Source of the DNA: Cognatilysobacter segetis | Lineage (GTDB): Bacteria; Pseudomonadota; Gammaproteobacteria; Xanthomonadales; Xanthomonadaceae | Assembly: GCF_004359965.1 (NCBI RefSeq) | Contig: NZ_SMRQ01000026.1 | Location: forward strand, 1-47,083 | Length of the DNA: 47,083 bases | Direction: 5' to 3' | Part shown: positions 1 through 8,424 of the stretch, piece by piece | How the letters are laid out: each line of letters begins with the position of its first letter | Numbering within the stretch: the first letter of the stretch is position 1 | The notes under the pieces: model-generated | Database searches by the model: none | Told to the model about the DNA's origin: nothing | The model's input: the letters and a program-made list of their open reading frames with translations, nothing else | Translations under genes and position numbers: made by a program

Positions 1-7
1 TCCACGC

Positions 8-40
8 GAAAGCCGGCCCCGTGCCGGCTTTCGTCGTTTT
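8..40 (+). terminator. Rho-independent terminator of an upstream gene outside the window
   Basis: A perfect 10-bp stem (8-17 with 23-32) closes a 5-nt loop and is followed by a TCGTCGTTTT tail with four terminal T. No gene precedes it in the window, so it most likely ends a plus-strand gene to the left. Confidence 0.75.
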
Positions 41-93
41 GCGGCGCCGACGGTTTCACCCGGTCGACAAGCCCGGCCTGCGAGGCTCCGCCC

Positions 94-420
94 ATGACGA
101 CGGAGAACGACCCGCAGGACGACGACCGCCTGGAAGCCCTCGAGGCCGAGGTGGCGTTCCTCAAGGAGCAGATGTCGCTGCTCGCGCAGTACCTCGCGAT
201 CATGATCGGTCGCGCGCAGGTCAACGACTGCATGCTGTCGGCGCTGATCCTCTCGCATCCGGATCGCGAATCGCTCAACGCGGTGTGGCGGCAGTCGTCG
301 GCGGCGGTCATCCCGAACGTGATCGTTCGCGGCCCGTCGCCCTGGGACTCGGAGATCGCCGACACGGCCAAGCAGCGCGTCGAGCATCTCAACGAGCTGG
401 CGGACCCCGACGCGACCTGA
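94..420 (+). CDS. Small hypothetical protein, acidic with a short coiled-coil-like start
   Basis: 108 codons from an ATG preceded by GAGG (82-85, spacing 8). I do not recognise the family. The N-terminus is acidic (ENDPQDDDRLEALEAEVAFL) with a heptad-like Leu/Ala pattern suggesting a short helix or coiled coil over about residues 10-35. A Met/Leu/Ile-rich segment follows (about 25-55), then a polar C-terminus. There is no signal peptide and no clear membrane segment. It stands alone between an upstream terminator and the pga promoter region, on the same strand as pgaA but about 180 bases ahead of it. Ribosome-site spacing and third-position GC support it as a real gene; the function is unknown. 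Confidence 0.6.
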   Translation: MTTENDPQDDDRLEALEAEVAFLKEQMSLLAQYLAIMIGRAQVNDCMLSALILSHPDRESLNAVWRQSSAAVIPNVIVRGPSPWDSEIADTAKQRVEHLNELADPDAT

Positions 421-506
421 TCGGCAGCCGTGCCGCGCGACAGGGGCCTCTCGGGCACGCCTCGCCTCGCCGCCCGTCGGAGCCCTCGCCTGACACGGCC
501 GCTGTT

Positions 507-522
507 TGTGACGCGTTTCACG
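507..522 (+). promoter_or_regulatory. Candidate Clp/CRP-family binding site upstream of pgaA
   Basis: TGTGA (507-511), six bases, then TCACG (518-522) matches the CRP consensus TGTGA-N6-TCACA in nine of ten arm positions. It lies about 83-98 bases upstream of the pgaA start, inside the 184-base gap between the hypothetical gene and pgaA. Xanthomonads carry Clp, a CRP homologue with this consensus whose DNA binding is blocked by c-di-GMP. The rest of the gap shows no convincing -35/-10 pair; a short GCCG/CGGC inverted repeat lies near 574-586. Confidence 0.5.
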
Positions 523-604
523 ATTCGGCCGACACTGCCTTCACGCGCACCTGCCAAGACTCATCCGCGTTCAGCCGCGATTCGGCTAGCTCTCGGAACG
601 ACAC

Positions 605-2692
605 GTGCGCCCATTCAGAAAAAAAGCATTGGCGCTGCTGTTGCCCCTCGTATGGACGCCGGGGTTCGCACAGTCGCTGCCATCCCCAGTCGCGGCGGTC
701 GCAGCCGCCGCATCCGACCTGCCGCCCGTGACCGGCCGCGCCGCCCGCGACCAGCTGCTGGCGCGCGCGGAGGCCGCCCGCAAGGACCAGCGCTGGGTCG
801 AGGCGCTGGCGATCTACGAGCACCTGCTGGCGGCCGATCCCCGCGACGACGTCGCGTACCGGCTGCAGGCCGTCACCCTGGCCGACCTCGGCGCGGCGTA
901 CCGCGCGGACGAGCTGAGGGCCCGGTGGCCGGCGGTCTTCGCCGACTACCAGCGCGACCGCATCGAGGGCGACCGCATCGCCCGCGCGATTGGCTGGGGC
1001 ATGGCCTATCCGGAGAACCCGGACGACCCCAACGCCGAGCTGCGACGCGCGTACGACGCGCTGCTCGAGCTGCAGACGCATCCCGAGCGCACGAACTGGG
1101 AGAAGACGCGGCTGCGCATGGACTCGCTGATGGCCACGAATGCACTGGGCCTGTACCAGCAGACGATCGACGAGTATGAGGCGCTGCGACGCGAGGGCGT
1201 CGACCTGCCCGCCTACGCCCACGGGCCGGCCGGCGACTCCTACCTCGCGCTGCATCGCCCCGAGGACGCGCAGCTCGCGCTCGAGCGCGCGGTCGCCCTC
1301 GACCCCGCCGACGTCGACACGAAGATCCTGCTCGCCTACGCCTACCTCGAACAGGAGCGCTTCGACCGCGCGCTGCCGATGATGCGCGCGCTGGTCGAAT
1401 CGCAGCCGGCGTGGATCGAGCGCGCGGGCGCCGAAGCCGACCAGGCGAACTGGCGCCGTTACCGCGCCGAAATGACCTACGCGCAGATGATCTCGTTCGG
1501 CGACGACAATGCGCGCGCGCAGCGGATCCTCGAGCCCCTGCTGCGCACCGGCCCGAACCGGTCGTCCACGCAGGCGGCGATGGGCGCGCTGATGTACCGC
1601 CGCGGCCATCCGACCGCCGCACTGGAGCGCTACGACATGGCGCTGACGCTCGATCCGCGCAATCGCGACGCCGAGATGGGCCGCGTGTCCGCGCTGTTCG
1701 AGACCGGGCGCGCCGACGAGGCGCTCGAGGCGAACCGCCAGGTGCAGCTGCGGTATCCGAGGAACCTGCACGCGCAGCGCCTTCAGAAGGAGGTCGACCT
1801 GCGCACCGGCCCGATGGGCCGCATCGGCTGGGTCAAGGGGCGCAACGACGCCGAGTCGCCCACGGGCTCGCCGTTCGGCATCGAAGACCACCGCTTCGGC
1901 TTCGAAACGTGGACCCCGCTCATCGCGACGCGCTGGAGGCTGGGCATCGTCGGCGACACCGTCGACGCGCATTTCCGCCCCGACACCGTCCGCTACCGCC
2001 GCATCGGCGGCGCGGTCGACTACCGCTACCACCGGCTCGGCCTGCGGCTCTCCGGTTACGAGGTGCAGGAACCCGACCTCGACGGGGCGTGGACGATCGA
2101 TGCGTCGTGGATGCTCAACGACAGCTGGACCCTGCGTGGATCGGTGGCCGACAACGACGTCGACACGTCGCTGCAGGCGCGTCGCGCCGGGTACAAGGCC
2201 GACTCGGTGTCCATCGGCGCCTCGTGGCGGCCGAGCGACCTCGGCGCGGTGGACATGCGCGTCAAGCACCTGCGCTACAGCGACGGCAACGAGCGCGACC
2301 AGGCGTCGGTGTTTGGACGTTGGCGGCTCTTCACCTCGCCGCACCTGATGGTCGAAGGCCTCGGTTCCGGCTGGTGGAGTCGCGGCACCCACGACGATGC
2401 GCCGTACTTCAATCCCGGTCACGACGCGATGGTGACGGCGGGGTTGCGCTTCAACCACATGATCTGGCGTCGCTACGACGCGTACCTGCGCCAGCGGCTC
2501 GACCTCGAGGTCGGGCCGTACTGGCAGGAAGGCTACGGCACGAACTGGGTGCCGTCGGTGGCGTACCGGCAGGAGTGGCGGCCCGCCGCCGGCCACACGT
2601 TCGAGTACGGCGTGTCGTGGTCCAAGCCGGTGTACGACGGCGGCCGCGAGCGCCGCATCGCCTTCGACGTCGCTTATCGGTGGGGGTTCTGA
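605..2692 (+). CDS. pgaA: PgaA-like outer-membrane porin for exopolysaccharide export (TPR + beta-barrel)
   Basis: PgaA exports poly-beta-1,6-N-acetylglucosamine across the outer membrane, with periplasmic TPR repeats that bind PgaB and polymer. The 695-residue product starts at GTG with a basic n-region and hydrophobic core typical of a Sec signal peptide (residues 1-23, ending GFAQ). TPR-like helices with alternating Ala/Leu/Tyr patterns run from about 45 to 390, for example the block near 230-260. The C-terminal 300 residues alternate aromatic and polar residues and end in Phe, as expected of a 16-strand barrel. E. coli PgaA is about 807 residues, so this is a short form. The start has only a weak GGA seven bases upstream, but no better start fits the signal peptide. 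Its stop overlaps the pgaB ATG (TGATG). Confidence 0.88.
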   Translation: MRPFRKKALALLLPLVWTPGFAQSLPSPVAAVAAAASDLPPVTGRAARDQLLARAEAARKDQRWVEALAIYEHLLAADPRDDVAYRLQAVTLADLGAAYRADELRARWPAVFADYQRDRIEGDRIARAIGWGMAYPENPDDPNAELRRAYDALLELQTHPERTNWEKTRLRMDSLMATNALGLYQQTIDEYEALRREGVDLPAYAHGPAGDSYLALHRPEDAQLALERAVALDPADVDTKILLAYAYLEQERFDRALPMMRALVESQPAWIERAGAEADQANWRRYRAEMTYAQMISFGDDNARAQRILEPLLRTGPNRSSTQAAMGALMYRRGHPTAALERYDMALTLDPRNRDAEMGRVSALFETGRADEALEANRQVQLRYPRNLHAQRLQKEVDLRTGPMGRIGWVKGRNDAESPTGSPFGIEDHRFGFETWTPLIATRWRLGIVGDTVDAHFRPDTVRYRRIGGAVDYRYHRLGLRLSGYEVQEPDLDGAWTIDASWMLNDSWTLRGSVADNDVDTSLQARRAGYKADSVSIGASWRPSDLGAVDMRVKHLRYSDGNERDQASVFGRWRLFTSPHLMVEGLGSGWWSRGTHDDAPYFNPGHDAMVTAGLRFNHMIWRRYDAYLRQRLDLEVGPYWQEGYGTNWVPSVAYRQEWRPAAGHTFEYGVSWSKPVYDGGRERRIAFDVAYRWGF

Positions 2693-4377
2693 TGCGATCG
2701 CTCGCGCTTTTTCTCGTCCTGCTGATGGCCGCGCTGACGCCGCGTCCCGCCGCGGCCGTCGTCGTGCTGGGCTGGCACGACATCCGTGACCGCATCCCCG
2801 ATGGCGACCCGGATGCCGACGCCATCACCGCGCGCAATTTCGCCATGCAGCTCGACTGGCTGCGCGCGCACGGCTACGTGCCGGTGACCGCCCAGGCCCT
2901 TCGCGATGCGCGCGACGGCCGCGCGGCGCTGCCGCCGAAGGCCGTGCTGCTGACGTTCGACGGCGGCTACCGCAGCGCGTACACGCATGCGCTGCCACTG
3001 CTGGAGGCATTCGGTTACCCCGCGCTCGTGGCGCTGCCGACCGCGCGGATCGACGCCGGGGCCGGCGCGATGCTGCGGGAAGGTGCGCGCGCGCTGCCGC
3101 GCGATGCGTTCCTCACGTGGGCCGACGTCAAGGCGTTGCAGGCCAGCGGCCTCGTGGAGCTCGCGTCGCAGGGGCACGACCTCGTGACGCCCGTCCCCGC
3201 CGACCCGCAGGGCGACCTGCTGCCGGCATCGACCACCCGGCGCTGGGACGGCGGCTACGAGTCCGATGCGGCGTACCGCGAGCGCCTGCGCCGTGACCTC
3301 GCCACGAGCGCCGAGCTGATCGCGCGGGCGACGGGTCGGCGCCCGCAGGCGCTGGTGCTGCCCGGCAGCGCCGGCAACACGGCGGCGGCGGCCCTGGCCG
3401 GCTCGCTGGGCATGCCGCTCGTACTCGCGAGCGACGCCCGCAGCGGCAGCGCCGACGCGCGCTTCGGTGGGCATCTCTCGCTCGACGCCGCGCCCGCGAA
3501 TCCGGTGCGCCTCGTGATGCACGACAATCCCGGCGCCAGCGACCTCGCCTACGAGCTGCGACGCGACGTGCGGCGCGACGGGCTGCGCGGCGTGCATGTC
3601 GCGCTCGACGACATCGTCGGCGCGGACGCGGCCGCGACCGGCCGCAACGTCGAGGCACTGGCCGAGCGGATCCGCGGCATCCATCCCAGCCACGTCTTCC
3701 TGCAGGCACTGACGGATACGAACGGCGACGGCCGCGTCGACGCCGCCTACTTCCCGACCGCCCGCCTGCCGATGCGGAGCGACCTGTTCACGCACGTCGC
3801 CGCACGCCTGATGGCGCGCGCAGGCGTCGACGTCTACGCCTGGGTGCCGGGCGACGGCCCCGCCGACGCATCCGCCGTCTACGAGGACCTCGCGATCGCG
3901 GCGCCGATCTCGGGCCTCGTCTTCGACGACGCGAATGCCGGGTCCTCCAACGCGAGCCGTGCTCTCGTCGCCGCCGCATCCGCGTGGCGTCCGGGCATGG
4001 TCACGATGCACGCCGTGCCGGCGTCGGCCGGCGACGCGCCGGGCCTCGCCGCGCGGCTCGCTGCGCTTGCGGACGACGATTTCGTCGCGGTGATGCTGCC
4101 GCCGGGACTGCGTGCGAACCGCGGCGACGTCGACCGGATCGTGGCGAACGTGGCGCGCGTGCCCGGCGCGCTGGACCGCACCGTGTTCGTCGTCGACGCG
4201 GGCGATGCCACTCATGCGGTCCCCGCCGCCGAGCTCGAAGCCCAGGTGCGCCGCGTCATCGCGAGCGGCGGCCAGCACGTCGCGTATTCACGGGACAACG
4301 CCCTGACGGACCAGCCGCCCCTCGACCCCGCACGTGCAGCCATCAGCGCGCGCGCGTTCCCCTACCTGGAGCGCTGA
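2692..4377 (+). CDS. pgaB: PgaB-like protein with degenerate deacetylase and shortened hydrolase domain
   Basis: Homology to PgaB is clear from position in the operon and from conserved blocks such as YFP...LPMRSDLF and GVDVYAWVPG near residues 355-390. Canonical PgaB is a two-domain periplasmic lipoprotein that de-N-acetylates PNAG and carries a C-terminal glycoside-hydrolase fold. Here the first catalytic motif is FDGG (D90, G91) instead of FDDG, the H-x4-H metal motif reads SQGHDLV (Q160, V165), and the PYG motif is PGS (224-226). All three family metal ligands are therefore replaced. The C-terminal domain lacks two long loop regions of E. coli PgaB; the protein is 561 residues against about 672. 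The signal peptide ends AAA without a lipobox Cys. The reading frame is intact. It may be a non-catalytic polymer-binding chaperone; that is inference. Confidence 0.82.
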   Translation: MRSLALFLVLLMAALTPRPAAAVVVLGWHDIRDRIPDGDPDADAITARNFAMQLDWLRAHGYVPVTAQALRDARDGRAALPPKAVLLTFDGGYRSAYTHALPLLEAFGYPALVALPTARIDAGAGAMLREGARALPRDAFLTWADVKALQASGLVELASQGHDLVTPVPADPQGDLLPASTTRRWDGGYESDAAYRERLRRDLATSAELIARATGRRPQALVLPGSAGNTAAAALAGSLGMPLVLASDARSGSADARFGGHLSLDAAPANPVRLVMHDNPGASDLAYELRRDVRRDGLRGVHVALDDIVGADAAATGRNVEALAERIRGIHPSHVFLQALTDTNGDGRVDAAYFPTARLPMRSDLFTHVAARLMARAGVDVYAWVPGDGPADASAVYEDLAIAAPISGLVFDDANAGSSNASRALVAAASAWRPGMVTMHAVPASAGDAPGLAARLAALADDDFVAVMLPPGLRANRGDVDRIVANVARVPGALDRTVFVVDAGDATHAVPAAELEAQVRRVIASGGQHVAYSRDNALTDQPPLDPARAAISARAFPYLER

Positions 4378-4378
4378 C

Positions 4379-5629
4379 ATGCGGTTCGATCTCCTCGGCG
4401 TACTGTTCGGCTTCGCGTTCTTCTATCCGATCGTGATGTCGCTGTTCTGGATGGCGGGCGGCCTGTACTACTACGTGCGCCGCGAACGCAAGCATCCCGG
4501 CGTGGGCGAGCCGCCGGCCATGAACGCCTATCCGATGGTCTCGATCCTGGTGCCGTCGCACAACGAGGGGCCGTGCGTCGACGACACGATCGCGTCGCTC
4601 GTGGCGCAGCGTTATCCGAGCTTCGAGATCATCGCGATCAACGACGGCAGCACGGACGACACCGGCGAGCGCCTCGACCGGCTCGCCGGCATCCACGAGA
4701 ACCTGCGGGTCATCCACCTCGACCGCAACCTCGGCAAGGCGAACGCGCTGCGCATCGGCACGCTGGCGTCGCGCAGCGAGTACCTCGTCTGCATCGACGG
4801 CGACGCGCTGCTGCATCCCACCGCCACGCACTGGATGGTCCACCACCTCACCAGCGGCCCGCGCGTCGGCGCGGTCACCGGCAACCCGCGCATCCGCAAC
4901 CGCTCGACGCTGCTGGGCAAGATGCAGGTTGGCGAGTTCAGCTCGATCATCGGCATGATCAAGCGCGCTCAGCGCGCGTACGGCCGCATCTTCACCGTGT
5001 CGGGCGTGGTGTCGGCTTTCCGCAAGACCGCGCTGCACCGCGTCGGTTACTGGTCGGAGGACATGCAGACCGAGGACATCGACGTGAGCTGGCGCCTGCA
5101 GATGGACCACTGGGACATCCGCTACGAACCCAATGCGCTGGCCTACATCCTCATGCCCGAGACGTTCCGGGGCCTGTGGCGGCAGCGCCTGCGCTGGGCG
5201 AGCGGCGCGGTCGAAGTCATCACGCGCCACGCGAAGGGCCTGAACAACTGGCGGCGCCGGCGCATGTGGGGCGTGGTGCTCGAATACCTGCTGAGCGTGG
5301 TCTGGGCCTACGTGATGCTGCTGTCGATCGTGCTCTGGCTGCTGAGCTACTTCTTCGACATTCCGCCGGGCCTGCAGACGGGCGGCCTGATCCCGCGCTG
5401 GCACGGCGTGGTGCTGGGCGTCACCTGCCTGCTGCAGTTCGCCATCAGCCTGTTCATCGACCGCCGCTACGAGAAAGGCATCGGCTGGACGTACTTCTGG
5501 ATCATCTGGTACCCGCTCGCGTACTGGGTTCTCAATCTGCTGACGACGATCGTTGCGGTACCCAGGATCCTGTTCGCCCGCCCGCGCGGCGCCGCCACGT
5601 GGACCAGTCCCGACCGAGGCTACCGATGA
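4379..5629 (+). CDS. pgaC: PgaC-type family 2 glycosyltransferase (PNAG synthase)
   Basis: The inner-membrane processive glycosyltransferase polymerises UDP-GlcNAc into beta-1,6-linked polymer. 416 residues. An N-terminal membrane segment covers about 3-28. The GT-A domain follows with ILVPSHNEG (about 58-66), DGSTDDT, the DxD-equivalent CIDGDALL (about 140-147), TEDIDVSWR and the QRLRW motif (about 275) that marks processive synthases such as cellulose and hyaluronan synthase. Three C-terminal membrane segments lie near 298-325, 342-362 and 372-402. Start ATG lies one base past the pgaB stop, preceded by GGAG within the pgaB end. It overlaps pgaD by four bases. In E. coli, PgaC-PgaD jointly bind c-di-GMP, so this step is the likely control point. 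All catalytic motifs appear intact. Confidence 0.93.
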   Translation: MRFDLLGVLFGFAFFYPIVMSLFWMAGGLYYYVRRERKHPGVGEPPAMNAYPMVSILVPSHNEGPCVDDTIASLVAQRYPSFEIIAINDGSTDDTGERLDRLAGIHENLRVIHLDRNLGKANALRIGTLASRSEYLVCIDGDALLHPTATHWMVHHLTSGPRVGAVTGNPRIRNRSTLLGKMQVGEFSSIIGMIKRAQRAYGRIFTVSGVVSAFRKTALHRVGYWSEDMQTEDIDVSWRLQMDHWDIRYEPNALAYILMPETFRGLWRQRLRWASGAVEVITRHAKGLNNWRRRRMWGVVLEYLLSVVWAYVMLLSIVLWLLSYFFDIPPGLQTGGLIPRWHGVVLGVTCLLQFAISLFIDRRYEKGIGWTYFWIIWYPLAYWVLNLLTTIVAVPRILFARPRGAATWTSPDRGYR

Positions 5630-6105
5630 GCGCTCCCAACCCCACCGACCATCCCTACATCTACACGCCGCAGGACCGCCCGGCCGGCGCCACGCGCACG
5701 GTGCACGGCGTCCTCACGCTCATCGCCTGGGGGCTCTACGCGTACCTGTGGCTGCCGCTGCTCACTGTGCTGGCCTGGGTGCTGGGCATCCGCACGAGCT
5801 TCATCGAGCTGTACATGCGCAACAACCGCGTGGACAACCAGATCTTCCTGGTGATCGGCGTGCTGGCGCTGGTCGCGACGCTGCTGCTCGTGGGCTGGGC
5901 GGAATGGAACCGCCACAAGTACGGCGGGCAGGACCGCCGCGCCGCGCCGCGTCACGTGGATGCCAACGACGTCGCGGAGTCCCTGTTCGCCCCCATCGAC
6001 GTGTCGCAGCGCCTCACGCGCGCGAAGTCGGCAACGCTGCAGATGGGCGACGACTCGCGCCTCATCGGCCTGCACCGCGAGACACCGATGCGCGGTCAGC
6101 TCTGA
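5626..6105 (+). CDS. pgaD: PgaD-like small membrane partner of the PNAG synthase
   Basis: PgaD stabilises PgaC and shares its c-di-GMP site in E. coli. The 159-residue product has two hydrophobic spans at about 26-50 and 72-92, separated by a short loop containing FIELYMRNN, then a polar cytoplasmic tail with RNRHKYGG-like basic residues near 97-103. Topology, size and operon position match PgaD; sequence identity in this family is low. Start ATG overlaps the pgaC stop (ATGA). The C-terminal extension beyond about 125 is not conserved in the E. coli protein as I recall it. The operon ends here with a hairpin. Confidence 0.85.
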   Translation: MSAPNPTDHPYIYTPQDRPAGATRTVHGVLTLIAWGLYAYLWLPLLTVLAWVLGIRTSFIELYMRNNRVDNQIFLVIGVLALVATLLLVGWAEWNRHKYGGQDRRAAPRHVDANDVAESLFAPIDVSQRLTRAKSATLQMGDDSRLIGLHRETPMRGQL

Positions 6106-6122
6106 CCGGTTTCCTCGCGCTT

Positions 6123-6155
6123 GCGCGGGGCGGCCCGTTCGCCCCGCGCCATTTT
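6123..6155 (+). terminator. Terminator between convergent pgaD and argH
   Basis: A 9-bp GC stem (6123-6131 with 6141-6149, 9-nt loop) is followed by CATTTT. The T run is on the plus strand, so it mainly ends the pga transcript; argH converges with its stop at 6161. Confidence 0.65.
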
Positions 6156-6160
6156 GACCG

Positions 6161-7462
6161 TCAGATCGGGCCAGCCGCGTCGAGCGCGCGCAGCCGCGCC
6201 TCGATCACGTCGAGCCGGAGGTCGCCGGGTGCACCCGGCGAGACGCGGGCGTCGAGGCTGGCCTGCGGATCCCGGGCCTCCCATGCCGCCGGATCGGCAG
6301 CCTGCCGATAGGCGTCCCGGAACGGCACGCCGTCGCGCGCCAGCTCGACCGCGAGATCGGTCGCGTACATCGACGGATCGATCGCGGCCCGCATCGCGTC
6401 CTGTCGCCATGCGAGGCTGCGCATGAGGTCGGGCAGCAGTTCGAGTGCCCGCAGCCCATGCGCCATGCCACGCACCAGAGGCGCTTTCGTGAACTGCAGG
6501 TCGCGGTGGTAGCCCGACGGCAATGCGACGACCTGCTCGATTTCGGCACGCGCTGCCGCCACCACGGCATGGCTCGCGCGCAGCAGTTCCACCACGTCCG
6601 GATTGCGCTTGTTCGGCATGATCGAGCTGCCGGTCGTGTACCGCGGCGGCAATGCCACGAAGCCGAACTCGGCCGTGGTGAACAGGCTGAGGTCCCAGGC
6701 GAAACGGCGCAGGTCCATCGTCGCCGACGACACCGCTTCGAGTGCGGCGATCTCGAACTTGCCCCGCGAAAGCTGCGCATAGCCCGGATTCACCTGCAGG
6801 CGCGCAAAGCCGAGCGCCTGCGTGGCGGCGTCGCGCTGCAGCGGCAGGTTGACGCCGTAACCCGCCGCGGTGCCCATCGGGTTCGCGTCGATCCAGTCAA
6901 AGGTAAGCCGCGCGCGCTGCGCGTTGTCCGTGAACGCTTCCGCCCAGCCCGCCCACCAGTGCGCCGCGGAGGACACGACCGCGCGCTGCAGGTGCGTATA
7001 GCCCGGCATCGCGATCCCGTGCTCGGTGCGCGCGCGCTCCAGGGCGACGCCCGCCGCCTCGGCACAGGTCGTGGCCAGCGCGCGCAATCGCTCACGCAGC
7101 CACAGCCGCGTGGCCACGAGCACCTGGTCGTTGCGGCTGCGTCCAGTGTGGATGCGCCGTCCGGCGTCGCCGAGCTGCTCGGTCAGGAACGCTTCGATCG
7201 CCGAGTGGCCGTCCTCGTATCGATCGTCCAGCACGAACCCACCCGCGCCATAGCGATGCGCGAGATCGTCCAGCGCCGCGTCGATGGCCGCGAGCTCGGG
7301 GCCGGACAGGATGCCGATCGCCGCCAGCCCCTGCGCATGCGCGCGCGAGGCCGTGATGTCGTGCAGGAAGAACTCGCGGTCGAGCTGGACGTCGTCCCCG
7401 GCGAGGAACGACTGGATGCGCTGGTCGACCTGGACCCCCTGTTTCTGCCACAACAGACTCAT
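6161..7462 (-). CDS. argH: Argininosuccinate lyase
   Basis: Cleaves argininosuccinate to arginine and fumarate, the last step of arginine synthesis. 433 residues, slightly short for the family (about 460). Signatures seen: HTGRSRNDQ near residue 105-115, YTHLQRAV with the catalytic His near 155, and the fumarase/aspartase-superfamily signature [12 protein letters not shown] near 270-280 containing the catalytic Ser loop. The start MSLLWQ overlaps the argC stop by four bases (ATGA), so translation is probably coupled. It is the final gene of the minus-strand arg operon. An in-frame extension upstream exists only as an open frame through argC and is not a better start. Confidence 0.95.
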   Translation of the reverse strand: MSLLWQKQGVQVDQRIQSFLAGDDVQLDREFFLHDITASRAHAQGLAAIGILSGPELAAIDAALDDLAHRYGAGGFVLDDRYEDGHSAIEAFLTEQLGDAGRRIHTGRSRNDQVLVATRLWLRERLRALATTCAEAAGVALERARTEHGIAMPGYTHLQRAVVSSAAHWWAGWAEAFTDNAQRARLTFDWIDANPMGTAAGYGVNLPLQRDAATQALGFARLQVNPGYAQLSRGKFEIAALEAVSSATMDLRRFAWDLSLFTTAEFGFVALPPRYTTGSSIMPNKRNPDVVELLRASHAVVAAARAEIEQVVALPSGYHRDLQFTKAPLVRGMAHGLRALELLPDLMRSLAWRQDAMRAAIDPSMYATDLAVELARDGVPFRDAYRQAADPAAWEARDPQASLDARVSPGAPGDLRLDVIEARLRALDAAGPI

Positions 7463-8424
7463 GCGGACGGCTCCAGCGTCGATGCCGCCGGGTCGATGCC
7501 GGTGAGGCCATCGAGCCCGAAGGCGAGATTGAGGTTCTGCACGGCCTGCGTCGCCGCGCCCTTGAGCAGGTTGTCGAGCACCGACACCACGACCAGGCGT
7601 CGGCCGTCGCCCGCGAGCGCGAAACCGCCAACGGTCGCGCCGTGCCGGCCCGCGATGTCGCGCACCCACGGCGCGTCGTCGGAGACGGACACCAGTGGCG
7701 CGTCGGCATACCGCGCGCGGTAGCGCGCGCGCACGTCGTCGAGCGCCATCGCGCCGTCGAGGTGCAGGTTCGCCGTGATCGCGAGGCCGCGGAAATGCGC
7801 CGCGACGTGCGGCATGAACTCCACCGCATGCAGGTGACGCGTCACCTCGCGCTCGTGCACATGGCCCGTGAGCGCGTACGGCATCAGGTTGTCGTGCAGC
7901 AATGCGGGATCGTTGCGCGGCGACGGCGTGGTGCCGGCACCCGAATACCCCGACACGCCGAAGCACTGCGCCGGTCCGGCCATGCGGTCGAGCATCGGCG
8001 CAATCGCCAGCTGCATCGCCGTGGCATAGCAGCCGGGATTCGCGATGCGGCGGCCCGGTGCCGACGTGGCGAGCTCGGGCAGGCCGTAATGCCAGCGATC
8101 GTCGAAGCGGAAGTCGGCCGAGAGATCGACAACGACCGCATCGGGCGCGACGCGCTCGATGGCCTCGACATACGGCGCCGCCATGCCATTAGGCAGGGCG
8201 AGAATGTACGCACCGCCGCCGAGCACCGGCAGCGTCTCCGGCGACGGCGCGCTGTAGCGCAGCGACGCATCCACACCCGGCACCTGTACGTCGACCGGCT
8301 GCCCGGCGCGTTCGCGCGACGCGGCGTGCACCAGTGAAAACCGCGGAGGCGCGGCCAGCAGCCGCATGAGTTCCAGGCCGGTATGGCCGCGCGCGCCGAT
8401 CAGGCTGACGGGAATCGGATTCAT
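7459..8424 (-). CDS. argC: N-acetyl-gamma-glutamyl-phosphate reductase
   Basis: NADPH-dependent reduction of N-acetylglutamyl phosphate to the semialdehyde. 321 residues. The N-terminal Rossmann motif is [17 protein letters not shown] (residues 6-22). The active-site Cys lies in [12 protein letters not shown] (about 130-140). A GYSGAG segment (about 160) and the VHERE/EFMPH substrate region follow. The C-terminus returns to a nucleotide-binding helix. Start MNPIPV overlaps the GNAT stop (ATGA) and its own stop overlaps the argH start. This is the compact form found in xanthomonads. Confidence 0.95.
   Translation of the reverse strand: MNPIPVSLIGARGHTGLELMRLLAAPPRFSLVHAASRERAGQPVDVQVPGVDASLRYSAPSPETLPVLGGGAYILALPNGMAAPYVEAIERVAPDAVVVDLSADFRFDDRWHYGLPELATSAPGRRIANPGCYATAMQLAIAPMLDRMAGPAQCFGVSGYSGAGTTPSPRNDPALLHDNLMPYALTGHVHEREVTRHLHAVEFMPHVAAHFRGLAITANLHLDGAMALDDVRARYRARYADAPLVSVSDDAPWVRDIAGRHGATVGGFALAGDGRRLVVVSVLDNLLKGAATQAVQNLNLAFGLDGLTGIDPAASTLEPSA

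Noticed and set aside
518-2596. 692-codon open frame opposite pgaA
   Set aside because: It is antisense to a well-supported gene; the composition is Arg/Val/His/Ala-rich, with no domain, and reflects high GC at codon third positions.
1411-2691. Open frame continuous with pgaB upstream of its ATG
   Set aside because: This part overlaps pgaA out of frame and encodes an Arg/Pro-rich shadow. The signal peptide at 2692 fixes the pgaB start.
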